A stretch of 7,464 nucleotides of DNA from Planctomycetota bacterium (lineage in GTDB: Bacteria; Planctomycetota; Phycisphaerae; WQYP01; JAJZKY01). Below are positions 1 to 6,613 of the stretch, piece by piece. Location of the stretch: positions 1-7,464 of the forward strand of contig JAJZKY010000211.1 of NCBI GenBank assembly GCA_021803885.1, written 5' to 3'. The position numbers were made by a program, and so were the translations under genes. The notes beneath the pieces are model-generated. The model had not been told where the DNA came from. It did not search any database and saw only the letters and a program-made list of their open reading frames with translations. The number at the start of each line of letters is the position of its first letter. The stretch's first letter is position 1.

Positions 1-214
1 AAAAATGATCAAACCGGGATTTCCGCGTCGCGATACGTAATGGATGGTTATAGGTATTTTCCTCCGTCGGCCTTCCACTAAGCGTAAGCACCTGTCCGCG
101 CGGACGCATGTCGTTTAGCATCGCGAGATGAATAGTTGTGGGCATGGCATATCCCGTGGTGTTGGTAACTTTAATAATTAACAGGTCGGATTTTCCGTTG
201 AATCCCGCATCGGC
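1..214 (-). pseudogene. Out-of-frame C-terminal segment of the GH51 gene (runs off the left edge)
   Basis: Reading the minus strand from base 214 gives 71 codons without a stop up to the window edge. The product begins ADAGFNGKSDLLIIKVTNTT and includes LSGRPTEENTYNHP. This matches the usual start of the GH51 C-terminal beta-sandwich (pattern aSyD...gdlilKVvN) and its later LtS..p.deNsl..P signature. It should directly follow ...PPRIF of the upstream frame, and removing one T from the run at 215-220 joins the two. There is no start codon or ribosome site of its own, so this is the tail of the same gene and not a separate gene. The end of the protein lies outside the window. Confidence 0.85.
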
Positions 215-2471
215 AAAAAATCCGCGGCGGCGTATCATGAATGATCCCGGCAAAGACGGGGAGGCTATTGAGATATGCCGCGACATGCTGCCCGTGCAAC
301 ACGATTTTAACGTTGTACCATTTTCCGGACTGGAGCGTGCCGGACTTTTGAACCAGCACCTTCACGGCGCGATCGTGGATGGCTTTGAGAGCGAACGTCG
401 TGTTGTCCGCTCCGCCAAACTGAATTTCCGCGGCATTCAGCGCACCAGGATCACGCCGCACCTGTATGGATATTCCGCCTTTGCCAGTAAGCTTTTCCAT
501 TCGCAAACGCAAGGTGTAATTGGCCCACGATGGATTGCCGCAGGCCGAGGTATTGTCACCCGCCCCGGCTGCGGTCTGGGTAAGCATACCGTTATGCATC
601 TGCCAATTAGCCCCCCATCCGCCATGCCAGGTGATGTTATACCATTGTTTGAGTCCACCATTTTTCTTACCTGGTCCGGTGGCCATGAGCGTGCGGCCAT
701 GGCGTGTAACGCGAATATCCGTAAACGTTGCCGTGCAGGAATGGGTGATAAAGGCGATACGGCCCGAGACCGACGGTTCAATCACCGCGTGGACATGCGT
801 TGGATATACCACATCGGGGCGGTTATTACTGAACATCCATTGTACCCAATAAGAACTGCGGCCAAAGGCGTGCGCGGTGTTGAATTCAATAAGATCTGGT
901 TTCCATTGATAACCGTCAGTATTCTGAAACAGCGGCGCGTAACTGGCCATGCGCACCACATCACAATTCCGTTCCATGCCGGTCATGTACGCTGCTTCGG
1001 CAAGTGCACCGCGTAAGTCGCCAAATTTTCCGACATCGCCAATCACCGCGTATTCACCGACAAAACTGCGTACCGGCGTATTACGTGGGCGCGTATTAAA
1101 CTCCGTCGAATCAACATAAAACATATCCGGAGATGCATAATAGTGCTCATCGCCCAACGGTATAATTTTCGCAAGTCGGGCGCTCCAGGCGGTGCGGATG
1201 GGGATGACATTGGGAAACGTCTTTTTCAAAGCCAACGCCATGGGCGTGGCGTTCTTAACGTAAATGGGGCCGCCATCTTCATTGCCGATTTCAACATATT
1301 TTAGATCAAAGGGTTTCGGATGGCCATATTTGGCGCGCAAGGCACCCCATCGCGTATCGGTCGGGTTGTTGGCAAAAGCGACAGCGGACAGCATCCGCTG
1401 TATAAATGGCTTCAGTGCCGCCCCCGTGGCGCTGGGCACAGGATTGGTAGAATAAAAATACCCCAACGGCATGCCGGCAAATGTGCCATAAAGCGGAACG
1501 GCCTTAATAGTTTGGCAAAGCTCCAGATATTGCAGATATCCAAAGCCGTCGGTATTTCGATAGCCCCAACAGTTAAAGTGGCCGGGCCGATTTATCATAG
1601 GCCCGACGGTTTTCCGCCAATTGTAACTATCGCCAACGGAGACGCCTTCGACGTAATTACCTCCGGGGAATCGCAAAAAGCCGGGATGCAGGTTTTGCAG
1701 TAGTTTGAGAAGATCAGGCCGGAATAATTCCGGTTTTCCGGTGACAGGATTTTTAGGAAATAACAATGCCAATGTAAGCATCACCGAACCAGGCTGATTC
1801 AGCGTGATGGCAAGACGAGCGTGTGCATTATCCGCGGTGGAATGCAGGTTCAAAGTGTATTTTTTCCAGTGGGAGCTGATGATATTTACCGCGGCCGGAG
1901 CGGATAATGCCACCGCTTTATGGCCGATGAGGGTTGCGGACACGTTTTGCGGCGCGTTGGCTGCCGTGCGGGCGTAAAACGAGAACAGATAATTATGTCC
2001 GCTCTGAATGTTCATTCCCCAATATCCGCTGTTGACGACCCCGGCACCCGCCTGCGGCGCAGTAACGCGCAGGCTGCGCGGATTGGCGGAGGAAAGAGGC
2101 GGCGTTTCAACGACCCTCAGTGCTGCGGGATCAGCCGCCAGCGGTGTCCAGCCATACAGAGCGCCTCCGGGCGGAGGATTAATGAATTGCCCATTTGGCA
2201 GTTGCCATTGATCGCCGACAATTTTACAGTCCGACGGCGGAACATTATTTTGAAAGTCCGGATTGCGAATCAATTGTGCGTAAAGCCCGCCGTCCACGCA
2301 GTTATTAATGTCTTCAAGAAAGATTCCCCACATATCCGGGTTTTCCCGCCTCCCGACGGCGTTGGCATTAATGCGGATGGTAGCGTGTGGCGCGGCCAAG
2401 GCCGTGGCAGCGGTTGCAAAAATTGCGGCGGCGCAACTCAGCCAGGTGATGACGCTTTTTTTATCGTTCAT
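171..2471 (-). CDS. Secreted alpha-L-arabinofuranosidase, GH51 (frameshifted near the 3' end)
   Basis: Predicted to release terminal alpha-L-arabinofuranose from arabinan, arabinoxylan or arabinogalactan outside the cytoplasm. Residues 1-27 form a signal peptide (ALAAP cleavage region). Residues about 45-75 hold the GH51 hallmark GIFLEDINN...GGLYAQLIRNPDF. Residues about 105-235 resemble a CBM4/9-type jelly roll. The catalytic barrel follows, with PGFLRFPGGNYVEG (263-276), the acid/base Glu398 in EIGNED, DEHYY (441-445) and the probable nucleophile Glu473 in FVGEYA. A LamG/DUF1080-like sandwich occupies about 608-745. From residue 753 the frame is wrong: the last 14 residues are out-of-frame sequence, and the family's C-terminal beta-sandwich is readable in another frame over 1-214. 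The start ATG follows GGAG (2483-2486) at 11 bases, a modest ribosome site. It lies downstream of, and parallel to, the prepilin-like gene. The family call is secure; the exact substrate is inferred. Confidence 0.93.
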   Translation of the reverse strand: MNDKKSVITWLSCAAAIFATAATALAAPHATIRINANAVGRRENPDMWGIFLEDINNCVDGGLYAQLIRNPDFQNNVPPSDCKIVGDQWQLPNGQFINPPPGGALYGWTPLAADPAALRVVETPPLSSANPRSLRVTAPQAGAGVVNSGYWGMNIQSGHNYLFSFYARTAANAPQNVSATLIGHKAVALSAPAAVNIISSHWKKYTLNLHSTADNAHARLAITLNQPGSVMLTLALLFPKNPVTGKPELFRPDLLKLLQNLHPGFLRFPGGNYVEGVSVGDSYNWRKTVGPMINRPGHFNCWGYRNTDGFGYLQYLELCQTIKAVPLYGTFAGMPLGYFYSTNPVPSATGAALKPFIQRMLSAVAFANNPTDTRWGALRAKYGHPKPFDLKYVEIGNEDGGPIYVKNATPMALALKKTFPNVIPIRTAWSARLAKIIPLGDEHYYASPDMFYVDSTEFNTRPRNTPVRSFVGEYAVIGDVGKFGDLRGALAEAAYMTGMERNCDVVRMASYAPLFQNTDGYQWKPDLIEFNTAHAFGRSSYWVQWMFSNNRPDVVYPTHVHAVIEPSVSGRIAFITHSCTATFTDIRVTRHGRTLMATGPGKKNGGLKQWYNITWHGGWGANWQMHNGMLTQTAAGAGDNTSACGNPSWANYTLRLRMEKLTGKGGISIQVRRDPGALNAAEIQFGGADNTTFALKAIHDRAVKVLVQKSGTLQSGKWYNVKIVLHGQHVAAYLNSLPVFAGIIHDTPPRIFCRCGIQRKIRPVNY
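215..220 (-). other. Frameshift site: six-base A/T homopolymer in the GH51 gene
   Basis: On the minus strand the codons run CGG ATT TTT TGC CGA. Skipping one T gives CGG ATT TTT GCC GAT, which restores the conserved GH51 C-terminal reading. The change is therefore one extra base (or two lost) in a T6 run. It could be a sequencing or assembly error, a true inactivating indel or, less likely, tolerated slippage. The sequence alone cannot separate these. Confidence 0.8.
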
Positions 2472-2563
2472 CGTGCAATTATCTCCATATAATCATGCGT
2501 TTCGAACGGCGGCATTGACGTAGGGAGCCGATGCTTTTTTATGCGTGTATCCAGAAATTCAGG

Positions 2564-2597
2564 AAAAATCGGCTGGCTGGACACGTTGGCCCAACCG
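2564..2597 (-). terminator. Probable rho-independent terminator after the prepilin-like gene
   Basis: On the minus strand a stem CGGTTGG (2597-2591) can pair with CCAGCCG (2576-2570) across a 14-base loop, with one G-U pair. It is followed by A and then T5 (2568-2564). It lies about 65 bases past the prepilin-like stop and about 93 bases before the GH51 start. If real, it uncouples the two parallel genes, so GH51 would need its own promoter. The loop is long and the T tract short, so support is moderate. Confidence 0.45.
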
Positions 2598-2660
2598 GCC
2601 GTTGAAACGGGCGATTTCTTCTCTCTCTCCCGGCACGTCCGAACATCGCAAAATGGGCCG

Positions 2661-3644
2661 TCAGTGATACTGATGATCGATATTCCAGTCCATGTTCATC
2701 TGACTGCCACCCGGGCGGTTGGAATAAATATTAATCATATCGTATTGGGTGTGCCATACGACGTGGCCATCACAATACAGGACGTTGGTCCCGCCGTTGT
2801 GGACGTTTCCAATCGACTCCGGGCCAACGTATAAGCCGTCGCTACTGGGCATCGCGTTGGTATACGACCAATTGCCGGGGCCCGGCGAAATATCATACGT
2901 CCAGGGATAGCCGTTGGCGGAGTTATCCATCATGGGTGAACCGTTTGGCGCGGTGAGTTCTTCTAAATTCATGCGATCCCCCACCGCGATCATCTGGGCC
3001 GGGTTGGCAACTTTGGAAGCACGATTTGCGATCCACCAAGGTAACGTGCCGCCCAAGCCCGCGCTCTGCTGGGTTTGGCCGTTGGCACTGGGGTAATTAG
3101 GCTCGAAGGTATTGACCGGCGCCCAGTAATTAGACCCCCACGCATTGTAGCCGTAAGAGGGGAACGCCATGGGGCACACATATTGGCCGCCGGCGTTCCA
3201 TCCGCCGTACCCCAATGTCCGTTGGCCGCGCACGTAACCATAACCATTGAGCGTACCGTCGTTGTAAAGTGGCATCGTCGGATTGGTGCTCTGCACGGTT
3301 GCGATATATTGTGATTCAATAGGCTCGGCCGGGCAATAAAAACTTCCTGCTGAACCCGGCCCATCCATCATGGACATCAGCTGGGGAATCCAGACACAGA
3401 ACCCGTTGATATCATTACTGGGCATGAACCCCAGATAGGTATTTTCATATTCCGCCATGGCAATACCCATTTCGTGCATGTTCGCGCTGCACGCGACCGT
3501 GTCGGCCTGTGCCTTGGCCTTAGCCAGCGCCGGCAGCAGCAAAGCGATCAATACCGCGATAATGGAAATCACTACCAGCAATTCAATGAGCGTAAAGCCG
3601 TGAGACTGGTACCGCCGATTGCCCGAATGCTTGAAGGAATTCAT
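2661..3644 (-). CDS. Prepilin-type (H-x9-DG) surface/secretion-associated protein
   Basis: A 327-residue protein with a class III prepilin leader. Cleavage is expected after Gly16 (SHG/FTLIE), leaving mature Phe+1 and the conserved Glu+5 (Glu21). A hydrophobic helix spans about 17-40 and leads into ALAKAKAQA. The rest is a globular domain rich in Gly, Asn, Tyr and Trp, with FYCPAEP (102-108) and the C-terminal motif H282-x9-D292-G293, typical of a large paralogous family in Planctomycetota, Verrucomicrobiota and Lentisphaerota. It is probably inserted in the inner membrane and processed by a prepilin peptidase, then used in a type II secretion or pilus-like assembly; its exact role in these phyla is not settled. 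I chose ATG 3644 over the upstream ATG 3719 because of GGAGGT seven bases before it and because the leader length is then normal. Residues 1-25 of the longer version look non-coding. Confidence 0.92.
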   Translation of the reverse strand: MNSFKHSGNRRYQSHGFTLIELLVVISIIAVLIALLLPALAKAKAQADTVACSANMHEMGIAMAEYENTYLGFMPSNDINGFCVWIPQLMSMMDGPGSAGSFYCPAEPIESQYIATVQSTNPTMPLYNDGTLNGYGYVRGQRTLGYGGWNAGGQYVCPMAFPSYGYNAWGSNYWAPVNTFEPNYPSANGQTQQSAGLGGTLPWWIANRASKVANPAQMIAVGDRMNLEELTAPNGSPMMDNSANGYPWTYDISPGPGNWSYTNAMPSSDGLYVGPESIGNVHNGGTNVLYCDGHVVWHTQYDMINIYSNRPGGSQMNMDWNIDHQYH

Positions 3645-3651
3645 AAAGCGT

Positions 3652-3657
3652 ACCTCC
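3652..3657 (-). promoter_or_regulatory. Strong Shine-Dalgarno site of the prepilin-like gene
   Basis: GGAGGT on the minus strand, seven bases before ATG 3644. This decides the start against the in-frame ATG 25 codons upstream, and suggests high translation. Further upstream a perfect TTGACA (3743-3738) could be a -35 box, but the hexamer 17 bases downstream of it (AATGTG) is a poor -10, so no promoter is called. Confidence 0.8.
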
Positions 3658-3795
3658 AAAAAAAAGCGTGCCAATTTCCTTGACAGAAGCGGATATTGGC
3701 TCAATTCGGCATAACACATTCAACGCATATAGAGATGTGTCAAAAGCTACCTACACAGCAGCCGCGTTATGCAATTATCGGCAGTATAGAATCCA

Positions 3796-3811
3796 TTGCG
3801 TTAAAATGCAA
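3796..3811. promoter_or_regulatory. 16-base inverted repeat TTGC-N8-GCAA, candidate operator (distal)
   Basis: TTGCGTTAAAATGCAA. The arms extend one more base each side (ATTGC...GCAAT, 3795-3812). The 16-base size with outer TTG...CAA resembles operators of LacI-family proteins. The same arm and spacing recur at 4182-4197. It lies about 150 bases upstream of the prepilin-like start. Binding is inferred. Confidence 0.35.
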
Positions 3812-3835
3812 ATAATAAATTATGATTTTTTTGCC

Positions 3836-3847
3836 CGAATGCATTCG
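3836..3847. repeat. Perfect 12-base palindrome CGAATGCATTCG
   Basis: Self-complementary over all 12 bases, in the AT-rich part of the divergent region. No second copy was seen in the intergenic sequence here. It could be a protein-binding site or chance. Confidence 0.3.
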
Positions 3848-4181
3848 CGTTTCAGCCAATTTAATATGACACATATTTGATTATCCACCCCTGCGACTTC
3901 GGCGGCGAGGTTGGGGGGTTCGCTGGCTGGACGTTACGCGGTCAAAAACCGTATAAAAATCGCGATAATTCAATCAATTTCTATGCCGTTAAGATACGTC
4001 GTACCGGATAATAAACAGGCGTAATATGTAACAGTTATAGGCTCTGCCAATTGGTTCCTAAAGGCAGCACACATCTGATCAGCGCGGCAGTTGGTGGCCA
4101 CCCCGCGTGGTAAAGCAAGAACGACGATGTTGGACTTGCAAGCGGCCTTGTTCCCTTTGTGATAAACTTTGTCCAATAGAT

Positions 4182-4197
4182 TTGCACGTATGTGCAA
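4182..4197. promoter_or_regulatory. 16-base inverted repeat TTGCAC-N4-GTGCAA, candidate operator (proximal)
   Basis: TTGCACGTATGTGCAA has six-base perfect arms and an overall size typical of LacI-family operators. It lies 41 bases before the regulator's start codon, just upstream of the proposed -35 box. It shares the TTGC-N8-GCAA pattern with 3796-3811, with centres about 386 bases apart. Its left half TTGCACG also occurs on the minus strand immediately before the GH51 start codon (2478-2472), but there without a right arm. Confidence 0.45.
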
Positions 4198-4203
4198 TAT
4201 CGT

Positions 4204-4232
4204 TTGCATTATGCTGGTATGTAGTGTACACT
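4204..4232 (+). promoter_or_regulatory. Candidate lacI-type promoter giving a leaderless transcript
   Basis: TTGCAT (4204-4209), a 17-base spacer, then TACACT (4227-4232). The -35 matches 3/6 of the sigma-70 consensus and the -10 matches 4/6. A start point about seven bases past the -10 would fall on or next to the ATG at 4239. That agrees with the lack of any Shine-Dalgarno sequence before this ATG. Promoter consensus use in this phylum is assumed. Confidence 0.4.
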
Positions 4233-4233
4233 A
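4222..4233. promoter_or_regulatory. Perfect 12-base palindrome TAGTGTACACTA over the lacI -10 region
   Basis: Self-complementary over 12 bases and covering the proposed -10 hexamer, 5 bases before the start codon. A repressor bound here would block transcription, so autoregulation is a reasonable reading. An 11-base stretch (GTGTACACTAA) recurs with one mismatch upstream of the SGNH hydrolase gene (6563-6573). Confidence 0.5.
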
Positions 4234-4238
4234 AAAAT

Positions 4239-5336
4239 ATGACAGCAAGCCAGAATACCATCGCGGAAGCTTTGAACGTGTCGGTAGCGACGGTCAGCCG
4301 ATCTTTGCGCAATCATCCGGCAATCAGCGCCGAGACTCGTGCCCGCGTGGCCGAGGCAGCGGTGCGACTGGGCTATCGCGGGCCGGAGGAGGGAAACGCC
4401 GTCACACGAGGGCGGCCTCGCCGCGCTAACACCGTGGGACAGGCAACTAAGCCACAAATGGGCTTGGTGCATATTGCCGCGATATGCCGCGGCTCCATTG
4501 CGCCGGATTCGGTACATAATATTGTGGCGTTTCGTCTCGTGCAGGGAATGTCCCGTGGCGCACGGGACAATCGCTCCACATTGCACATTGAATATCTGCC
4601 TCCGGAGGAATTTGACCTACTCCACAATTCTGAGTACTGGCCATTGGCGATTCAGGAAAGATTTGTTTCCGGCGTGGTTCTGGTTAACCACCCATCCTCG
4701 GCCGCCATTAAGACCTTGGCGAAAGCACTGCCCTGCATCAATTTTGAACGGCACGCCGATTGCACCGATACCGACTGCGTTACCGAAGACAATTTGGGAT
4801 CAATTAGTAAATTATTCGATCACTTCATTCTGCTGGGACATCGGCGCATCGGCCTGGTTGACTCCGGTTACGACTTGCCATCCTATCAGGCTCGGCTGGG
4901 CGGTTATGTCCAGAATCTGATCGAACGCTCAATGGCCTTTGATCCGGCCAACGCCATTTTGCCCAACCCACCAGCGGATCTTAACGCCCGATTTGAGGCG
5001 TCGGCCGCGCACATTGAGCAGCGACTTCGTCGGCACGGAGTAACGGCGTGGATATGCGTTAATGATTTCATCGGCTATCACATTATTCGGCAACTCAACC
5101 ATCGCGGAATCCGCGTGCCGGAGGATGTGTCCATTGCCGGATTTGATAATTTTTCCCCGCCACTCGGATTGCCCAAGCTTACAACCATTGACGGTCCCTT
5201 CGAGGCGATGGGCAAAGTGGCTGTTGAACGCCTGATCGAACGGATTATTCATAAAAATATTCCGCCGGTGTATTCCATGCTCAATACCCGCTTGATCGTT
5301 GGACAAAGTACGGGGCTGGCCCCTCGTCTGGAATAG
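4239..5336 (+). CDS. LacI/GalR-family transcriptional regulator
   Basis: A 365-residue cytoplasmic DNA-binding regulator, probably sensing a sugar freed by the neighbouring enzymes. The N-terminal helix-turn-helix is at about 6-45 (NTIAEALNVSVATVSRSL), with recognition positions Val16, Ala17 and Arg21, the same trio as in GalR. A periplasmic-binding-protein-like effector domain runs from about 74 to the end, with the family hallmark VPEDVSIAGFDN near its C-terminal third. The linker (about 47-73) is unusual: it lacks the PN..AR.L hinge-helix pattern and carries RGRPRR (57-62), an AT-hook-like core. I chose ATG 4239 because the helix-turn-helix then starts at the usual distance. The frame stays open back to GTG 4107, but that extension has no ribosome site and crosses the promoter. 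It leads the GH43 gene by 55 bases, so it is likely a local regulator of the cluster; the effector is unknown. Confidence 0.93.
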   Translation: MTASQNTIAEALNVSVATVSRSLRNHPAISAETRARVAEAAVRLGYRGPEEGNAVTRGRPRRANTVGQATKPQMGLVHIAAICRGSIAPDSVHNIVAFRLVQGMSRGARDNRSTLHIEYLPPEEFDLLHNSEYWPLAIQERFVSGVVLVNHPSSAAIKTLAKALPCINFERHADCTDTDCVTEDNLGSISKLFDHFILLGHRRIGLVDSGYDLPSYQARLGGYVQNLIERSMAFDPANAILPNPPADLNARFEASAAHIEQRLRRHGVTAWICVNDFIGYHIIRQLNHRGIRVPEDVSIAGFDNFSPPLGLPKLTTIDGPFEAMGKVAVERLIERIIHKNIPPVYSMLNTRLIVGQSTGLAPRLE

Positions 5337-5378
5337 CCTTTCTATCATAATTACTAATCTGTCCGTCAATTGAAAACT

Positions 5379-5382
5379 GGAG
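5379..5382 (+). promoter_or_regulatory. Shine-Dalgarno site of the GH43 gene
   Basis: GGAG nine bases before ATG 5392, in the 55-base gap after the regulator. No terminator-like hairpin was seen in this gap, which favours co-transcription with the regulator. Confidence 0.6.
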
Positions 5383-5391
5383 TCATTCAAC

Positions 5392-6534
5392 ATGAATATT
5401 ACAAGGCGTTTGGCAACAGCGTTCTGTATGCTTACGTTAGTGTCAGCGGTTGCTGCCGGCCGCCACCATGCGTTCGCGCAAAGCATCACGCGGACTAATG
5501 AACCCAACCAGATTTTTCCGGCGCAAAGGGTGTTTAAATATCAGAATCCAATATATCCGCTGGGTAAAACGGGTATCAATGGCGATAACACCTTGCGCGA
5601 TCCGTGCATTATTCGGGTTAAAAATACGTATTATCTGGTTTTTACGATGTACCCCTTTGGCAATTGGACCGCACGAAATCTGTCGAAACCGGATCAGAAC
5701 AGTTCGCCGGGCATCCGTATTTATTCCTCCAAAGATTTAATCCACTGGGCGCCTGGACCCTGGCTGTACAAATCTTCCAAACTGCCGACCAATTGTCCGT
5801 ATAAAAATCAGTTCTGGGCACCGGAAATTCATCAGATCAACGGAAAATTTTATATTATTTTTGGCGCGTCCAACTGGATCGCAAAAAAATACAACCCCGG
5901 CGACCAGTTCGGATACTGGACCTACGTGGGTGTGGCCAATAAAGTCACAGGCCCTTATCGTCACACCTCGCTTCTACCCGGTGGTTCGGGTTGCGACAGC
6001 GATCTGTTTCAAGATAATGATGGCAAAATTTATGACATATTTCCCCTGGGCAATATGTATGTTCAGCAGGTGGATTTAAGCCACATGAATGAGCACAAGA
6101 TTTCTTTTATTGGCCCACGTATTCTGGCGGTTCCCAGCAGTAACAAAGACATCGGCCTGCCGGTTTCACCGGCCTACGTGGAAGGTCCATGGACTACGAA
6201 GATCGGAAATGAATATTATTTATTTTACGCCGAACCGTATAACAAAAAAAATCCTCAATACCCCAAGCTCTATGGCTACTGGACCGGTTGTGCGTACGCC
6301 AGAAACATCATGGGACCGTGGAAAAAAGATCCACGCGGCGCGGTATTCTGGGGTGGACATCTCGCGCTATTCAATGGCCCCAACGACCGCCCGTGGTTCA
6401 GCTACCGCGAAGAGGCCTTTCGCAGGTATTGGGGGTTGCTGGGAGTAGACCCGCTGATCATCGGTCCGCTCGGACGCGTGCATACACGCCCCACGTTGGC
6501 TCGCCGCTATGTGCCTTTACCGCAGGCGCATTAA
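5392..6534 (+). CDS. Secreted glycoside hydrolase family 43 (arabinosidase/xylosidase type)
   Basis: A 380-residue five-bladed beta-propeller glycosidase, exported by a signal peptide (1-29, cleavage after AFA). The GH43 catalytic triad is visible: general base Asp70 in LRDPCII, pKa-modulating Asp202 in GCDSDLF and general acid Glu264 in YVEGPW. WAPE (142-145) and the probable metal-ligand His323 in GGHLALF also fit. The length is that of a single-domain family member with no added binding module. Likely substrates are alpha-1,5-arabinan, arabinose side chains or beta-xylosides; subfamily and linkage cannot be read from the sequence. It follows the LacI-type gene by 55 bases and precedes the SGNH hydrolase by 79 bases on the same strand, and it complements the GH51 enzyme on the opposite strand. 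The start is supported by GGAG and by an intact signal peptide directly after the ATG. Confidence 0.93.
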   Translation: MNITRRLATAFCMLTLVSAVAAGRHHAFAQSITRTNEPNQIFPAQRVFKYQNPIYPLGKTGINGDNTLRDPCIIRVKNTYYLVFTMYPFGNWTARNLSKPDQNSSPGIRIYSSKDLIHWAPGPWLYKSSKLPTNCPYKNQFWAPEIHQINGKFYIIFGASNWIAKKYNPGDQFGYWTYVGVANKVTGPYRHTSLLPGGSGCDSDLFQDNDGKIYDIFPLGNMYVQQVDLSHMNEHKISFIGPRILAVPSSNKDIGLPVSPAYVEGPWTTKIGNEYYLFYAEPYNKKNPQYPKLYGYWTGCAYARNIMGPWKKDPRGAVFWGGHLALFNGPNDRPWFSYREEAFRRYWGLLGVDPLIIGPLGRVHTRPTLARRYVPLPQAH

Positions 6535-6562
6535 ACAACTGGCTTAAATCCTTGCGTTCGAT

Positions 6563-6573
6563 GTGTGCACTAA
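6563..6573. promoter_or_regulatory. Near-copy of the lacI palindrome upstream of the SGNH hydrolase
   Basis: GTGTGCACTAA differs at one base from GTGTACACTAA (4224-4234) beside the regulator's start. It contains the palindrome GTGCAC but is not symmetric over the full 12 bases. It sits 40 bases before the hydrolase start. No good -35/-10 pair was found around it, so its role as an operator is speculative. Confidence 0.3.
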
Positions 6574-6601
6574 TTTGCTTCCGGACTATCTCATAACATT
6601 T

Positions 6602-6606
6602 GGGAG
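6602..6606 (+). promoter_or_regulatory. Shine-Dalgarno site that sets the SGNH hydrolase start
   Basis: GGGAG seven bases before ATG 6614. The frame is open upstream to GTG 6563, but this site and the signal peptide that begins at 6614 both favour the later start. Confidence 0.7.
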
Positions 6607-6613
6607 TTTTCTG

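Larger units (their letters stand above)
3645..4238. other. Divergent intergenic region, no convincing gene
   Basis: About 590 bases separate the prepilin-like gene (minus) from the LacI-type regulator (plus). The part near 3780-3880 is AT-rich, while 3888-3932 is GC-rich with G runs on the plus strand. It holds several palindromes listed separately: TTGC-N8-GCAA at 3796-3811 and 4182-4197, CGAATGCATTCG at 3836-3847, GGTGGCCACC at 4093-4102 and TAGTGTACACTA at 4222-4233. Short open frames in it lack ribosome sites and recognisable products. It is best read as a regulatory region for both flanking genes. Confidence 0.6.

Noticed and set aside
138..1016. Long open frame of 292 codons on the plus strand opposite the GH51 gene
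   Set aside because: It is antisense to a recognisable GH51 coding sequence and its product has no family features; a shadow frame.
2529..2544. ATGC-T6-ATGC near 2531-2544 as a second terminator or hairpin
   Set aside because: The two ATGC copies are direct, not inverted, so no stem forms.
3680..3708. Plus-strand TTGACA at 3680 as a promoter
   Set aside because: No acceptable -10 hexamer lies at 16-18 bases, and it would point away from any nearby plus-strand gene start.
3645..3719. Upstream in-frame ATG (3719) of the prepilin-like gene
   Set aside because: The strong GGAGGT sits before ATG 3644, and the longer version would give an abnormally long prepilin leader of about 41 residues.
3970..4209. 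79-residue open frame on the minus strand in the divergent region
   Set aside because: No Shine-Dalgarno sequence, no recognisable domain or signal peptide, and it overlaps the regulatory palindromes.
4107..4238. 44-codon N-terminal extension of the LacI-type regulator from GTG 4107, rich in cysteine pairs (CWTC, CSLC)
   Set aside because: It looks zinc-ribbon-like, but it has no ribosome site, crosses the proposed promoter and two palindromes, and moves the helix-turn-helix away from its normal N-terminal position. Most likely a chance open frame.
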